Notes under the pieces: model-generated
The model's database searches: none
The model's input: the letters and a program-made list of their open reading frames with translations, nothing else
Told to the model about the DNA's origin: nothing
Shown: positions 16,655 to 24,599 of the stretch, in pieces
Numbering within the stretch: position 1 is the first letter of the stretch
Layout: the number at the start of each line of letters is the position of its first letter
Program-made: the position numbers and the translations under genes
Assembly (NCBI GenBank): GCA_041685075.1
Contig: JAWLGN010000035.1
Location: 1 to 28,037 of the forward strand
DNA: 28,037 nucleotides
Source of the DNA: JAMCRM01 sp041685075
Lineage (GTDB): Bacteria > Acidobacteriota > Terriglobia > Bryobacterales > Bryobacteraceae
Direction of reading: 5' to 3'

Positions 16655-18090
16655 AGACCATCATGGACCGTCGCAATATCCAAAGGCCGGGGTCACGCAC
16701 GCTGATCGGCGGAAGGGCCATTCTCTACCTCTCCGCCGTGACCGCGCTCCTGCTGGTATGTTTGGGCGCCTCGAACGTGCGAAGCGCGACTGCGGAGACA
16801 TCCGCTGCCGCCGTTTACGTGGTTCCGATAGAGGGCATGATCGACCTCGGCCTTGCGCCGTTCCTGGCGCGCACGATCCGCGAGGCGGAGGAAGCCGGCG
16901 CGGCAGCCGTGCTGCTCGATATCAATACGTTCGGCGGCCGGGTGGATGCGGCAGTGGCGATGCGCGACACGCTGCTCAACGCGCCGGTCCGGACCATCGC
17001 CTTCGTCAACCAGCGGGCCATCTCCGCCGGCGCCCTGATCGCGCTCGCCTGCGAGACCCTGGTGATGACAGAGGGCGGCACGATCGGCGCCGCCGCGCCG
17101 GTGGTCGGCGGCGCCGGCGAAACGAAACCGGCGGACGAAAAGTCGGTTTCGTACGTGCGGAAGGAGTTCCGCGCGACGGCCGAGGTCCGGAGGCGCCCGC
17201 CGGAGTTTGCCGAAGCGATGGTGGACGCCGACGTGGAGATCGCGGGTGTGATCGCCAAGGGCAAGCTGCTCACGCTCACGACCTCGGAGGCGCTCGAACA
17301 CAAGGTCGCGGACTTCACGGCCCCCTCCGTCGATGCGGCGCTGGAGGCCGCGGGACTATCCGGCGCCGCGGTGCGCTACGCCACTCAGACGTGGGCCGAG
17401 ACCTTTGTCCGGTTTCTGACGAACCCCATTGTCAGTTCCCTGCTGATGACGGTGGGCCTGCTGGGGCTGCTTGTGGAGATCCGGACGCCGGGCTTCGCCG
17501 TTCCGGGCACGATTGGGCTGCTCTCGCTCGGATTGTTCTTCGGGGGGCACTGGATCGTCCGGCTCGCGGGGTGGGAGGAATTGCTGCTGGTAACGGCCGG
17601 AGTCCTGCTGATCGCGCTGGAGGTGTTTGTGCTTCCGGGGATGACCGTGGCAGGCATTGCCGGAGTTGTCGCGCTGGTGGCGGGTTTGGGAATGACCCTG
17701 GTCGGCGCGGGAGCCACGATTCCGGTCATCATTGGCGCGCTCGGCCGTGTCGCCATGTCGCTTCTACTGGCGATGGCGGGAGCGTTTGCGCTCCTCCGTG
17801 TGCTGCCCCGCCTGCCGTTCGGCCGGCGCCTCGTGCTCGCGACCGGCATGCAGGCCGGCCTTGGATACGTCTCGGCCCCGGAGAGCGACCTCCGCTGGCT
17901 GGGGCGAGCCGGCGCGGCCCTCTCGCCGCTGCGGCCGGCAGGTATCGCGGAGATCGGCGGCACTCGCGTCGATGTCGTATCGGACGGCGGCTTCATTGAA
18001 GCCGGCGCCCCCATCGCAGTTACCCGCGTGGACGGCAACCGGATCGTCGTCCGGCGGCAGCCACCGCACCAGGAGGATCAACATGAGTGA
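16651..18090 (+). CDS. NfeD-family membrane-bound ClpP-class serine protease
   Basis: 479 residues if TTG 16651 is used; ATG 16663 is an alternative giving 475. An N-terminal signal or anchor segment (about 24-45) precedes a ClpP/SppA-like domain (about 50-235), with LLDINTFGGRVDAA and the nucleophile Ser125 in AISAGAL. The partner lysine is probably Lys164, by comparison with archaeal 1510-N. Four or five membrane helices follow (about 252-390), then a C-terminal OB-fold NfeD domain (about 415-475, containing GIAEIGGTRVDVVSDGGFIEAG). Long NfeD proteins of this type work with flotillin/stomatin partners in membrane quality control, and here the next gene is indeed FloA, overlapping by 8 bp. 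The arrangement PH-like protein, NfeD, FloA, small membrane protein suggests one envelope-stress operon. Confidence 0.9.
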   Translation: MKTIMDRRNIQRPGSRTLIGGRAILYLSAVTALLLVCLGASNVRSATAETSAAAVYVVPIEGMIDLGLAPFLARTIREAEEAGAAAVLLDINTFGGRVDAAVAMRDTLLNAPVRTIAFVNQRAISAGALIALACETLVMTEGGTIGAAAPVVGGAGETKPADEKSVSYVRKEFRATAEVRRRPPEFAEAMVDADVEIAGVIAKGKLLTLTTSEALEHKVADFTAPSVDAALEAAGLSGAAVRYATQTWAETFVRFLTNPIVSSLLMTVGLLGLLVEIRTPGFAVPGTIGLLSLGLFFGGHWIVRLAGWEELLLVTAGVLLIALEVFVLPGMTVAGIAGVVALVAGLGMTLVGAGATIPVIIGALGRVAMSLLLAMAGAFALLRVLPRLPFGRRLVLATGMQAGLGYVSAPESDLRWLGRAGAALSPLRPAGIAEIGGTRVDVVSDGGFIEAGAPIAVTRVDGNRIVVRRQPPHQEDQHE

Positions 18091-19063
18091 CTTCGGTTTC
18101 ACGACGATCGGCGCATTCGGCCTGCTGATCCCGGCCCTCGTCCTGCTGATTGTGATACTTTACATCGTCCCGATTCCGCTCTGGATCGCGGCGTGGTCTT
18201 CCGGAGCCTACGTAAAGATGATGACCCTCGTCGGCATGCGGCTCCGGCGCGTGCCTCCGGCAACGGTGGTCAACGCTCGGATCAGCGCGGTCAAGGCGGG
18301 GCTGGAAATCTCCATCGACGATCTCGAGGCGCACTACCTGGCCGGCGGAAACGTCGTGCGCGTCGTCAACGCGCTCATCTCGGCGGACAAGGCTAACATC
18401 GAGATGCCCTTCAAGCGCGCGGCGGCGATCGACCTGGCGGGACGCGATGTTCTGGAAGCCGTCAAGATGTCGGTGATCCCCAAGGTCATCGTAACCCCAC
18501 GAATCGCCGCCGTGGCGAAGGACGGGATCCAGTTGATGGCCGTCTCGCGCGTCACCGTCCGGACGAATATCGACCGCCTGGTGGGCGGCGCCGGCGAGGA
18601 GACCATCATCGCCCGCGTCGGCGAAGGCATGGTGAGCACGATAGGCTCCGCCGCGACCCACAAAGACGTGCTCGAGAATCCCGACCACATTTCGAAGAAC
18701 ATCCTCAGCCGCGGCCTGGATGCGGGTACCGCCTACGAGATTCTGTCGATCGATATCGCGGACGTTGACGTAGGCGAGAATATCGGGGCCAAGCTGCAGA
18801 TCGATCAGGCGAATGCGGACAAACAAATCGCGCAGGCGAAAGCGGAGGAGCGGCGCGCGATGGCCGTGGCGCTGGAGCAGGAAATGCGCGCACGCGTCGT
18901 CGAGGCCGAGGCGGAAGTCCCGAGGGCCATGGCCGAAGCCTTCCGTCAGGGCAATCTCGGCATCATGGACTACTACCGCATGAAGAACATCCAGGCGGAC
19001 TCTTCGATGCGCGATGCGATCGCCGAAGACGGCGGGGGTGAACGAACCTCGCCACCTCGGTAA
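18083..19063 (+). CDS. floA: Flotillin-like protein FloA
   Basis: 326 residues from the ATG at 18083, preceded by AGGAGG (18071-18076) with a 6-base spacer. One membrane-inserted hydrophobic segment (about 11-36) is followed by the FloA core: KMMTLVGMRLRRVPP, an ARISAVKAGL stretch, a PHB-like domain (about 110-230), and a helical C-terminal part rich in Ala/Glu/Lys (about 240-300) ending with NLGIMDYYRMKNIQAD, a FloA hallmark. FloA scaffolds functional membrane microdomains. The start lies inside the end of the NfeD gene, the usual NfeD-flotillin pairing. Compared with typical FloA of about 330 residues it is full length. Confidence 0.94.
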   Translation: MSDFGFTTIGAFGLLIPALVLLIVILYIVPIPLWIAAWSSGAYVKMMTLVGMRLRRVPPATVVNARISAVKAGLEISIDDLEAHYLAGGNVVRVVNALISADKANIEMPFKRAAAIDLAGRDVLEAVKMSVIPKVIVTPRIAAVAKDGIQLMAVSRVTVRTNIDRLVGGAGEETIIARVGEGMVSTIGSAATHKDVLENPDHISKNILSRGLDAGTAYEILSIDIADVDVGENIGAKLQIDQANADKQIAQAKAEERRAMAVALEQEMRARVVEAEAEVPRAMAEAFRQGNLGIMDYYRMKNIQADSSMRDAIAEDGGGERTSPPR

Positions 19064-19094
19064 ATTACCGGTTGCCGTGTCGGGAGTGCGCTCC

Positions 19095-19460
19095 ATGTCC
19101 ACCGAACAAGTCCTGCTGATCGTCGCCATCCTGGTGCTGCCGCTGATTCAGTCGCTGCTCCGCGCGGTGCGCAAGCGGCTTGAGCCGGCACCGGTCGAGG
19201 GGCAGCAGCCGTCCGCTGGCCGGCCTGCGATGCGGGAGCGGCAAACGCCTCCGGCAGCGGAGGATCGCACGCTGTCCGATGCAGTGACTGCGCCCGAGTC
19301 TGAGCCGGCACGAAATGCACACGGGCCAGTGGCGCCGGCGAGTCCGGGCCCGCGGCGAGGCGCGGCGGCCCCGGGCCTCCACGGTTCGCCCGGCCTTCGC
19401 CGCACCATCGTGTTAATGACGGTGCTTGAGCCCTGCCGTGCGATCCGTCCGCATGACTGA
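19095..19460 (+). CDS. Small single-pass membrane protein, hypothetical
   Basis: 121 residues from the ATG at 19095, chosen because the hydrophobic segment begins immediately (MSTEQVLLIVAILVLPLIQSLL). A basic stretch (RAVRKRL) then a long low-complexity Pro/Ala/Gly/Glu-rich region (about 37-98) leads to a short conserved-looking C-terminal motif, RRTIVLMTVLEPCRAIRP. It lies 31 bp after floA and is probably co-transcribed with it. No family name can be given. Codon use is like its neighbours. The low-complexity middle is probably disordered, and the C-terminal motif may be the functional part. Confidence 0.55.
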   Translation: MSTEQVLLIVAILVLPLIQSLLRAVRKRLEPAPVEGQQPSAGRPAMRERQTPPAAEDRTLSDAVTAPESEPARNAHGPVAPASPGPRRGAAAPGLHGSPGLRRTIVLMTVLEPCRAIRPHD

Positions 19461-19475
19461 CCGGAGCGCGCGACG

Positions 19476-19533
19476 CGGCAACTTTTGCAGTTCCGGGTGC
19501 AACCTTTTGCATCCCGGCTCCGGTAAATTTCCC
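19476..19533 (+). promoter_or_regulatory. TGCA-repeat promoter element, copy C
   Basis: CGGCA at 19476 is followed by three TGCA sites (spacers 8 and 6), then GGCTCCGGT (19516-19524) and AAATTTCCC, matching copy B base for base over long stretches. Here GG (19496-19497) and GC (19509-19510) are 11 rather than 10 bases apart, which is poor for sigma-54. The element ends about 110 bp before the TraR/DksA-type gene. Confidence 0.4.
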
Positions 19534-19641
19534 TGCGGCCCCATGCGAACTCTGCCGGCCTCAGCCCCTCCGCGAGAGGTACTACTATGGACCATCTCGT
19601 GCAAAGGAGGGTGGACAACCTGAGGCACGAAAGGGATTTAC

Positions 19642-20031
19642 ATGAAGAGAGCGGCTACCGAGATAGGCGGGGTCCAAGAGATTCTTGAGAGCAAAGAGGC
19701 GGAGCTGGTTCGGGTATTGCGGAAACGGGACGGCATCGCCATTGAGAAGAGCGCGGATCAAATGGATGAGAGCCAGTATGCGTCGGAACGCGATCTCGCG
19801 ATTCGAAACGTGGATCGCGAGTCCACCCTGCTGCGTCAGGTGAGGGCAGCGTTGCGCCGGATTCGCGACGGCAGCTTCGGCACTTGCATTGAGTGCGACT
19901 CGGCGATCGGCCCAAAACGCCTCGCGGCCGTGCCATGGGCGCAGCGTTGTATCCAGTGCCAGGAGGCCGCGGATCGGGCCGGGCAGGACAGATCGGAATT
20001 CGCCAGCGAGACTCTCGTCAATGCCGCGTGA
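19642..20031 (+). CDS. TraR/DksA-type zinc finger protein
   Basis: 129 residues. A charged helical N-terminal hairpin (about 8-72, with an acidic DQMDESQYASERD stretch) is followed by a four-cysteine zinc finger: Cys82-x2-Cys85-x17-Cys103-x2-Cys106 in TCIECDSAIGPKRL and RCIQCQE. This is the layout of the DksA/TraR family, whose members bind the RNA polymerase secondary channel and adjust stringent-response transcription. It is shorter than E. coli DksA (151 residues), and whether it keeps DksA activity cannot be told. AAAGGGA lies about 6 bases before the ATG. It has its own upstream region containing element C and is not coupled to neighbours. Confidence 0.86.
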   Translation: MKRAATEIGGVQEILESKEAELVRVLRKRDGIAIEKSADQMDESQYASERDLAIRNVDRESTLLRQVRAALRRIRDGSFGTCIECDSAIGPKRLAAVPWAQRCIQCQEAADRAGQDRSEFASETLVNAA

Positions 20032-20091
20032 GCGGCGGCCCTGCCGGCTCGCCGATTACACCCGTCCCCCACGACGGGGCGGCTGCCCGCC

Positions 20092-20155
20092 AGGAGCAAA
20101 ACCTGCACTTTCCGCACGGAACTTGCATCTGCCGCATCCGTTCGCGCTCCTCCGG
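20092..20155 (+). promoter_or_regulatory. Possible diverged TGCA-repeat element, copy D
   Basis: In the 404-bp gap before the OmpA-family gene, AGGAGCAAAACCTGCA (20092-20107) has GG and GC 10 bases apart. It is followed by TTCCG and, 16 bases after the first TGCA, a second TGCA (ACTTGCATCTGCCG), broadly like copy C. The match is weaker and the site lies about 300 bp from the ATG at 20436. The rest of the gap (20156-20435) holds no gene I can support; its long open frame upstream of 20436 lacks any recognisable protein. Confidence 0.25.
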
Positions 20156-20435
20156 CAGCAGCCGCCGCTTTGCGCGGCCGGCGGTATTCTCCCCTCAACT
20201 CCTTAGCCTGCACAGTTGCGGCGTCGGGGCTGGCCGGGCGGCCGCGGATGGCGCCAACCGTGCACTTAGCGAATGGGTCGCGACGAATTTCGGCGAGAGG
20301 GTGCGCCGGGGCCGAAGGCCGGGGTACGGCAAGAAACTGGAGAACGGCCAATCCGCCGCTACCCTGATGGCTCTCCTGAACAAGCACTCGGCGTCAGAGC
20401 GCCAGTCAGTGGAAAGAGAACAGAGAGGAAAGACA

Positions 20436-22079
20436 ATGAAGTTCATCAGCGTGTTCCTGACGGTATGCGGACTCGCGGCGGCCCAAGCGCCGCAGGCTCC
20501 GGATCCGGTTCGGCAGTCAACCGAGAACGATGTTCGGATGGCCGCCGGGTCGATGCCTATCTACCGCGTCACCGTGACAGAGCGGACCGCGAAGGCAATC
20601 AACTACCAGCACCGCAGCGGAGCGACCAAGGTCGATTTCCGCGGCACTGAACTCCTGCCAAAAGCCCGGGGCGAGGCCAAAGTGGAGAGCAAGCGGGGCT
20701 ACATCGAAGTCGAGGTGGAGTTCGATAACCTGCAGCCCGCCACCAGACACGGGGCCGAGTACCTGACTTATGTGCTATGGGCCATCACCCCCGAGGGCCG
20801 CACATCCAACCTGGGCGAGATCCTCCTGAATGGAACGAAGAGCAAGTTGAACGTGACCACGGAACTGCAGGTGTTCGCCCTGGTGGTCACGGCGGAACCC
20901 TACTACTCGGTCACCCTGCCGAGCGATTCGATCGTGATGGAAAACGTGGTTCGTGCGGACACCAAGGGAAGAATCGAGGAGATCGACGCCAGGTACGAGT
21001 TGTTGCAGCGCGGCCAGTACGAGCGTCTGGCCAACCCGCTCGCGCTGAAACTCGATAAGAAGGTCCCGCTGGAACTCTACGAAGCGCGCAACGCCGTTCA
21101 GATCGCGCGCTCCGTGGGCGCGGACCGGTATGCCGCCGAGACCTTCCAGAAGGCCGAGAAAAGCCTGGCGCAGGCCGAGGGCTACCAGGCCCGCAAGGCG
21201 GGAAAGAAGCCCGTGACCATGATGGCCAGGGAAGCTGTGCAAACAGCGGAAGATTCGCGGGCCATTGCCGTCAAGCGTCAGGAGGAAGAGGCCCTCGCGA
21301 CAGAGCGGCGGCAGGCGGCGGAGCGTGAGGCGCTGGCCGACAGCGCACGGGTTGCCGCGCAGTCCGAGACGGATCGCGTCACACGCGAAGCCGAAGCGGC
21401 GCGAATCAGGGCGCAGGCCGAGTCTGAGCGCCTGACGCGGGAAAAGAAAGCGCAGGCGGCGTCCGCTCTTGCCGAAGCGGAACGCCTGAAGCGCGACAAC
21501 GATGCGCTCGCGGCCGCCGCCGCGTCCGAGGCGGATCGTCTGAAACGGGAGAATGAGGCACAAAGGGCCGCCAGGCAGGCCGATTTCGATCGCGCGGCGC
21601 AGGAAAAGGCGCAGGCGGAGGCGGAACAGGCGGAACTGCGGGCTCAACTGTTGAGGCAATTCAACGCCGTTCTACAGACCCGCGACACAGCGCGTGGCCT
21701 GATTGTGAACATGTCGGATGTCCTGTTCGACACGGGCAAGTATGCGTTGCGGCCTCTGGCGCGCGAGAAGCTGGCGAAGGTGGTAGGCATCCTCTCCGGG
21801 CATCCGGGCCTCAGGCTGGATGTCGAAGGTCACACCGACAGTGTCGGCGGTGATGAGTACAATCAGCGGCTCTCCGAACAGCGCGGAGCGGCTGTGCGCG
21901 ATTACCTGACGCAGGCGGGAATGCCGGTGAACTCAGTCACGGCAAGGGGCTTCGGAGAGACGCAGCCCGTGGCTTCCAACGACACTGTGAGTGGCCGGCA
22001 GCAGAATCGGCGTGTGGAACTGGTAATCTCCGGCGACGTAATTGGCGCGGAGATCGGCACGCCGACCGCGGCCAGGTGA
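20436..22079 (+). CDS. OmpA-family outer membrane protein with long coiled coil
   Basis: 547 residues from the ATG at 20436, preceded by AGAGGAAAG. This start is chosen because a signal peptide begins there (MKFISVFLTVCGLAAAQ). Domains in order: a beta-rich region (about 40-165, including TVTERTAKAINYQHRSG), a DUF4398-like helical segment (about 217-260), and a very long Ala/Glu/Arg-rich coiled coil (about 260-415) with repeated AEAERLKRD-type heptads. The C-terminal OmpA domain (about 426-540) has DVLFDTGKYALRP, the EGHTDSVGG loop and RLSEQRGAAVRDYL, which binds peptidoglycan diaminopimelate. The protein probably tethers the outer membrane or a periplasmic structure to the cell wall. A weak TGCA-type element lies upstream and a hairpin just downstream. 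Confidence 0.9.
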   Translation: MKFISVFLTVCGLAAAQAPQAPDPVRQSTENDVRMAAGSMPIYRVTVTERTAKAINYQHRSGATKVDFRGTELLPKARGEAKVESKRGYIEVEVEFDNLQPATRHGAEYLTYVLWAITPEGRTSNLGEILLNGTKSKLNVTTELQVFALVVTAEPYYSVTLPSDSIVMENVVRADTKGRIEEIDARYELLQRGQYERLANPLALKLDKKVPLELYEARNAVQIARSVGADRYAAETFQKAEKSLAQAEGYQARKAGKKPVTMMAREAVQTAEDSRAIAVKRQEEEALATERRQAAEREALADSARVAAQSETDRVTREAEAARIRAQAESERLTREKKAQAASALAEAERLKRDNDALAAAAASEADRLKRENEAQRAARQADFDRAAQEKAQAEAEQAELRAQLLRQFNAVLQTRDTARGLIVNMSDVLFDTGKYALRPLAREKLAKVVGILSGHPGLRLDVEGHTDSVGGDEYNQRLSEQRGAAVRDYLTQAGMPVNSVTARGFGETQPVASNDTVSGRQQNRRVELVISGDVIGAEIGTPTAAR

Positions 22080-22099
22080 CCGGAGGGTGAGGCGATACG

Positions 22100-22122
22100 G
22101 GGGCACTCCGCCGGCGTGCTCC
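22100..22122 (+). terminator. Hairpin after the OmpA-family gene
   Basis: GGGGCAC (22100-22106) pairs with GTGCTCC (22116-22122) through seven pairs, one of them G-U, around a 9-base loop, 21 bp after the stop. No T-run follows, so an intrinsic terminator is doubtful. It might instead structure the leader of the next small gene. Confidence 0.3.
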
Positions 22123-22150
22123 CGCAGCCCCGCCGGGAACGGAGGAGGTT

Positions 22151-22372
22151 GTGAGCATCGTGAGGAATAGACCTGTTGATAGCGTATTCTGCGAAGGCGA
22201 CGAAGTTGTGCTGGCCGAAGGCACATACCAGGGCACCCCGGGTGTCTTCGTCCGGCTCAGAAAGGACGTCAACTGGGCGGACATCATGGAGCGCAACGGC
22301 AGTATCCGCAGCCATCCGGTGTTATGGCTGGATCATGCCAGGGGCACGAACACCGACGCCCGCCGGGCCTGA
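22151..22372 (+). CDS. Small KOW-like protein, hypothetical
   Basis: 73 residues from GTG 22151, with GGAGGAGG at 22141-22148; GTG 22160 is an alternative with better spacing. The sequence FCEGDEVVLAEGTYQGTPGVFVRL has the pattern of a KOW motif, an SH3-like beta barrel found in ribosomal protein and NusG families: hydrophobic, GD, V-L, G-Y-G, G-F-V. A short polar tail ends in WLDHARG. KOW domains bind RNA or protein, but nothing here identifies the partner. The strong ribosome site and ordinary codon use support a real gene. It is the last intact gene before the decayed region. Confidence 0.7.
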   Translation: MSIVRNRPVDSVFCEGDEVVLAEGTYQGTPGVFVRLRKDVNWADIMERNGSIRSHPVLWLDHARGTNTDARRA

Positions 22373-22489
22373 GCGGCACTGGAGCCGCCCGGCCCCTCCG
22401 CGGTCTCGATGGGCGGCGCGTTGGCTGGCCGGCGCCGCACATCGAGCAGATCTTCGCGCACATGAAAGCCGGGTAACCGGGAGGAAAGG

Positions 22490-23108
22490 ATGCGGCTCTA
22501 TCTTGTGAGCCCGGACAATCCGGTGGTCAGCTTGAACAAGGTCCACTGGAATCGTCTGAACACCTATCGAGTCTGGAAACCGGGAGGTGACGCTGATCGA
22601 CGAGAACCTCGGCCATCCCGATTACGGAGGTCTGCCCAAGCCCGATCTCGTCGGCATAACGGCATTTACGTCCCAGGCGCCGCGAGCGTACGAGGTCGCC
22701 GGAACGTACCGCGCAATGGGAGTGCCCGCGGTGATGGGAGGCATTCATGCCACGTTCTGCCGGGATGAGGCGCTGGAGCATGCGGATGCCGTGGTCACGG
22801 GAGAGGCGGAATCGGTATGGGGGCGGGTGTTGGCGGATGCGTGTGACCATGCCCTGCGCAGGGTGTATGAGGGAGGCACTAGCGCCATGGACGCAATCTG
22901 CAGCTTTTGTAGTGTCACTGCCTTCAATGGAGGAACGTTCCGCCACCGCCCCGTCGATGATGTCATTCGAGAGCTGCGGCTGATTCGGGAAAAAGTCATC
23001 GTCTTCGTGGACGACAACCTCATCCGGTACACGACGCGATCATCTCGCATACTCCAAGGAACTCTTTCGCGCGATGATTCGGGATGCCGGCGTGTGTTCA
23101 TAGGGTTT
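22490..23108 (+). pseudogene. Degraded B12-binding radical SAM gene
   Basis: GAGGAAAGG precedes an ATG that opens MRLYLVSPDN and, soon after, NTYRVWKP, the usual start of a cobalamin-binding radical SAM protein. The frame then breaks near 22582 and resumes as EVTLIDENLG, DLVGITAFTSQA and VMGGIHATFC (B12-binding fold). A second gap removes the segment before CSFCSVTAFNGG, so only two of the three cysteines of the CxxxCxxC iron-sulfur motif remain. After VDDNLI the frame shifts again (DHLAYSKELFRAMIR reads in another frame near 23040-23075). A last jump joins GCRRVFIGF to foreign DNA at about 23108, where an insertion-sequence remnant begins. The C-terminal half is missing. It cannot encode an active enzyme. 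Confidence 0.82.
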
Positions 23109-23721
23109 TGGGTCACATTCTACCCCGGTTGTCGTTCGCCAAAATTCGATCGGCCTGGTTTCCGCACAGTGAGCGCCATTCTGACTCGTTTTGGGAATCT
23201 CGCGACGTGGTTCTTCGCGGGTGCGCCCCGCTCCGGCAGGAAGCCTTGGCGGCGGCACGTCAACGGCACCGGGAAGGATACCTTGCAGAGGAACCCGGAC
23301 GTGGGCCCGGCGTCGCTGGCGCCCGCCGGTCGCGAAAGTGCCGGCACGGCGAACTCTGGATTCACGCCGCCGCTTGCCAGACGTAGCGATGGTGCAGGCC
23401 ACCGACTCGAGGGAGCGATACCAGCTTCGCACCGGCCGGCTTTGCCTCAACTAACCTGGAAATTGGCGAGTCCTTGTCGAGGCCGAGATGCGTCCGATCT
23501 CCGTGGTAGTAAAAAGTCACCTCGCGCCCAAGCCGCCGGACGTGCGCCTCGCTCAGCGCGATCACGTGGTCGAAACAAGCGCGACGCGCGGTTTCGACCC
23601 AGCGCTCCGCGATGCCATTTTGCCAGGGTGCCTGCACACTCGTCCGCTTGGGCTCCAGACCGGTCGTCTTCAGAAACTTGATCACCTCAGCATCGAATTT
23701 CGAGTCGCGGTCGAGGATGGC
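23107..23721 (-). mobile_element. Insertion-sequence remnant with C-terminal transposase fragment
   Basis: On the minus strand, 23362-23721 encodes about 120 residues of an integrase-core transposase C-terminus: ILDRDSKFD, then PWQNGIAERWVET with the catalytic Glu, YYHGDRTHLGLDKDSP and the final GGLHHRYVWQAAA before the TGA. The N-terminal half, with the earlier catalytic aspartates, is missing. At 23721 the sequence switches abruptly to the SMC-like ATPase fragment read on the other strand. The 255 bp after the stop, down to about 23107 (TGACCCAAAA on the minus strand near the end), look like the non-coding 3' end of the element, and the boundary with the radical SAM pseudogene falls there. 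It is not mobile by itself. Confidence 0.75.
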
Positions 23722-24599
23722 TTCGAGCGCCTCGACGCGCCCTGGCTGCGACGCCTTCAGGAACATGACGAGTCCGCGCTCGAAAACGCAAGCGAGCAAC
23801 TCGGGAACCAGCTCGAGCGACGCTACACCGCTCTTGACGATCAGATCTCGGGAATAGATCGCCATCGAACGGTCCTCGTCGATGAACTGCATGCCGTCGC
23901 CGATGAGGGCATGAAGCTGCTGCGCCAGGCCTCGAGCCTCTCCAAGCTTCCGGATTACGTGCCCGGCATCGGCGGCGCGCACTTCCTGCGAATCCAGACG
24001 CAAGAGCCCGACGACCCCGACGAGAGACGCGCTCGTCTGGCCGAGCTCATCGATGAGCTCCTCGAAGGCAAGCACGATCTTGGGGGCGTGGCGTTGGTCC
24101 AGTCCGCGGTGCGGCGGCTCGCGCGGCCGGCCCAGGTTCGCGTGCTGCACCCGGATCCTGCGCTCGACCGCCGCACAGTAAGCATTCCCGAGATGGCACG
24201 CTCGAGCGGCGGCGAGCAGCTCACAGGGGCCATCCTTCTCTACTGCACGCTCGCTCGCGTGCGCGGCCACTCGCGCGGACTCTCCAGGCGTGCCTCCAGT
24301 GTGTTGATCCTCGACAATCCCATCGGCCGGGTATCGCGGGTTCGCTTCCTCGAGCTTCAGCGTGACGTCGCCCGGGCCATGGGAGTGCAGCTCATCTACA
24401 CGACTGGAGTCAACGATCACGAGGCCATCCGGGCTCTCTCCCGAACGTGATCCGGCTCCGCAATGAACGCATCGACCGCAACACGGGCCGTCGTCTTGTC
24501 GAGCACGCTCCCGGCGAGACGGGCATCATCGAGGCGGTCCGCATCGGACGCCGCGAGAACGCCTCCGCCGCGGCTCCGGACGAGGTGGAGCAAGGATGA
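23722..24599 (+). pseudogene. jetC: C-terminal remnant of an SMC-like (JetC-type) ATPase
   Basis: The frame enters from the transposase junction with no start codon. About 290 residues remain of a protein that is normally well over 1000 residues. A coiled-coil end (about 23750-23930, ALENASEQLGNQLERR) leads into the C-terminal ATPase head: the ABC signature SGGEQLTGAILLY near 24210 and a Walker B-like LILDNPIG near 24306, then GVQLIYTTGV. A one-base deletion near 24442 breaks the frame (tga at 24448). In the restored frame NVIRLRNERIDRNTGRRLVE continues to a TGA at 24597-24599 that overlaps the JetD-like start (ATGA). The pairing with a Toprim gene points to a Wadjet-like system. The N-terminal head with Walker A and any JetA/JetB genes are gone. 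The subtype is uncertain. Confidence 0.72.

Noticed and set aside
19587..19667. Short frame MDHLVQRRVDN with an internal AAGGAGGG, overlapping the start of the DksA-type gene
   Set aside because: Only about 26 codons, no conserved pattern and no attenuator structure; it is probably the leader of the next gene.
21260..21660. Repetitive DNA in the OmpA-family gene as a possible tandem repeat
   Set aside because: The repeats are heptads of an Ala/Glu/Arg coiled coil; the codons vary, so the constraint is on protein and not DNA.
22378..22476. Frame ending PHIEQIFAHMKAG between the KOW-like gene and the radical SAM pseudogene
   Set aside because: It looks like a protein end, but no start, ribosome site or recognisable family was found in so short a stretch.
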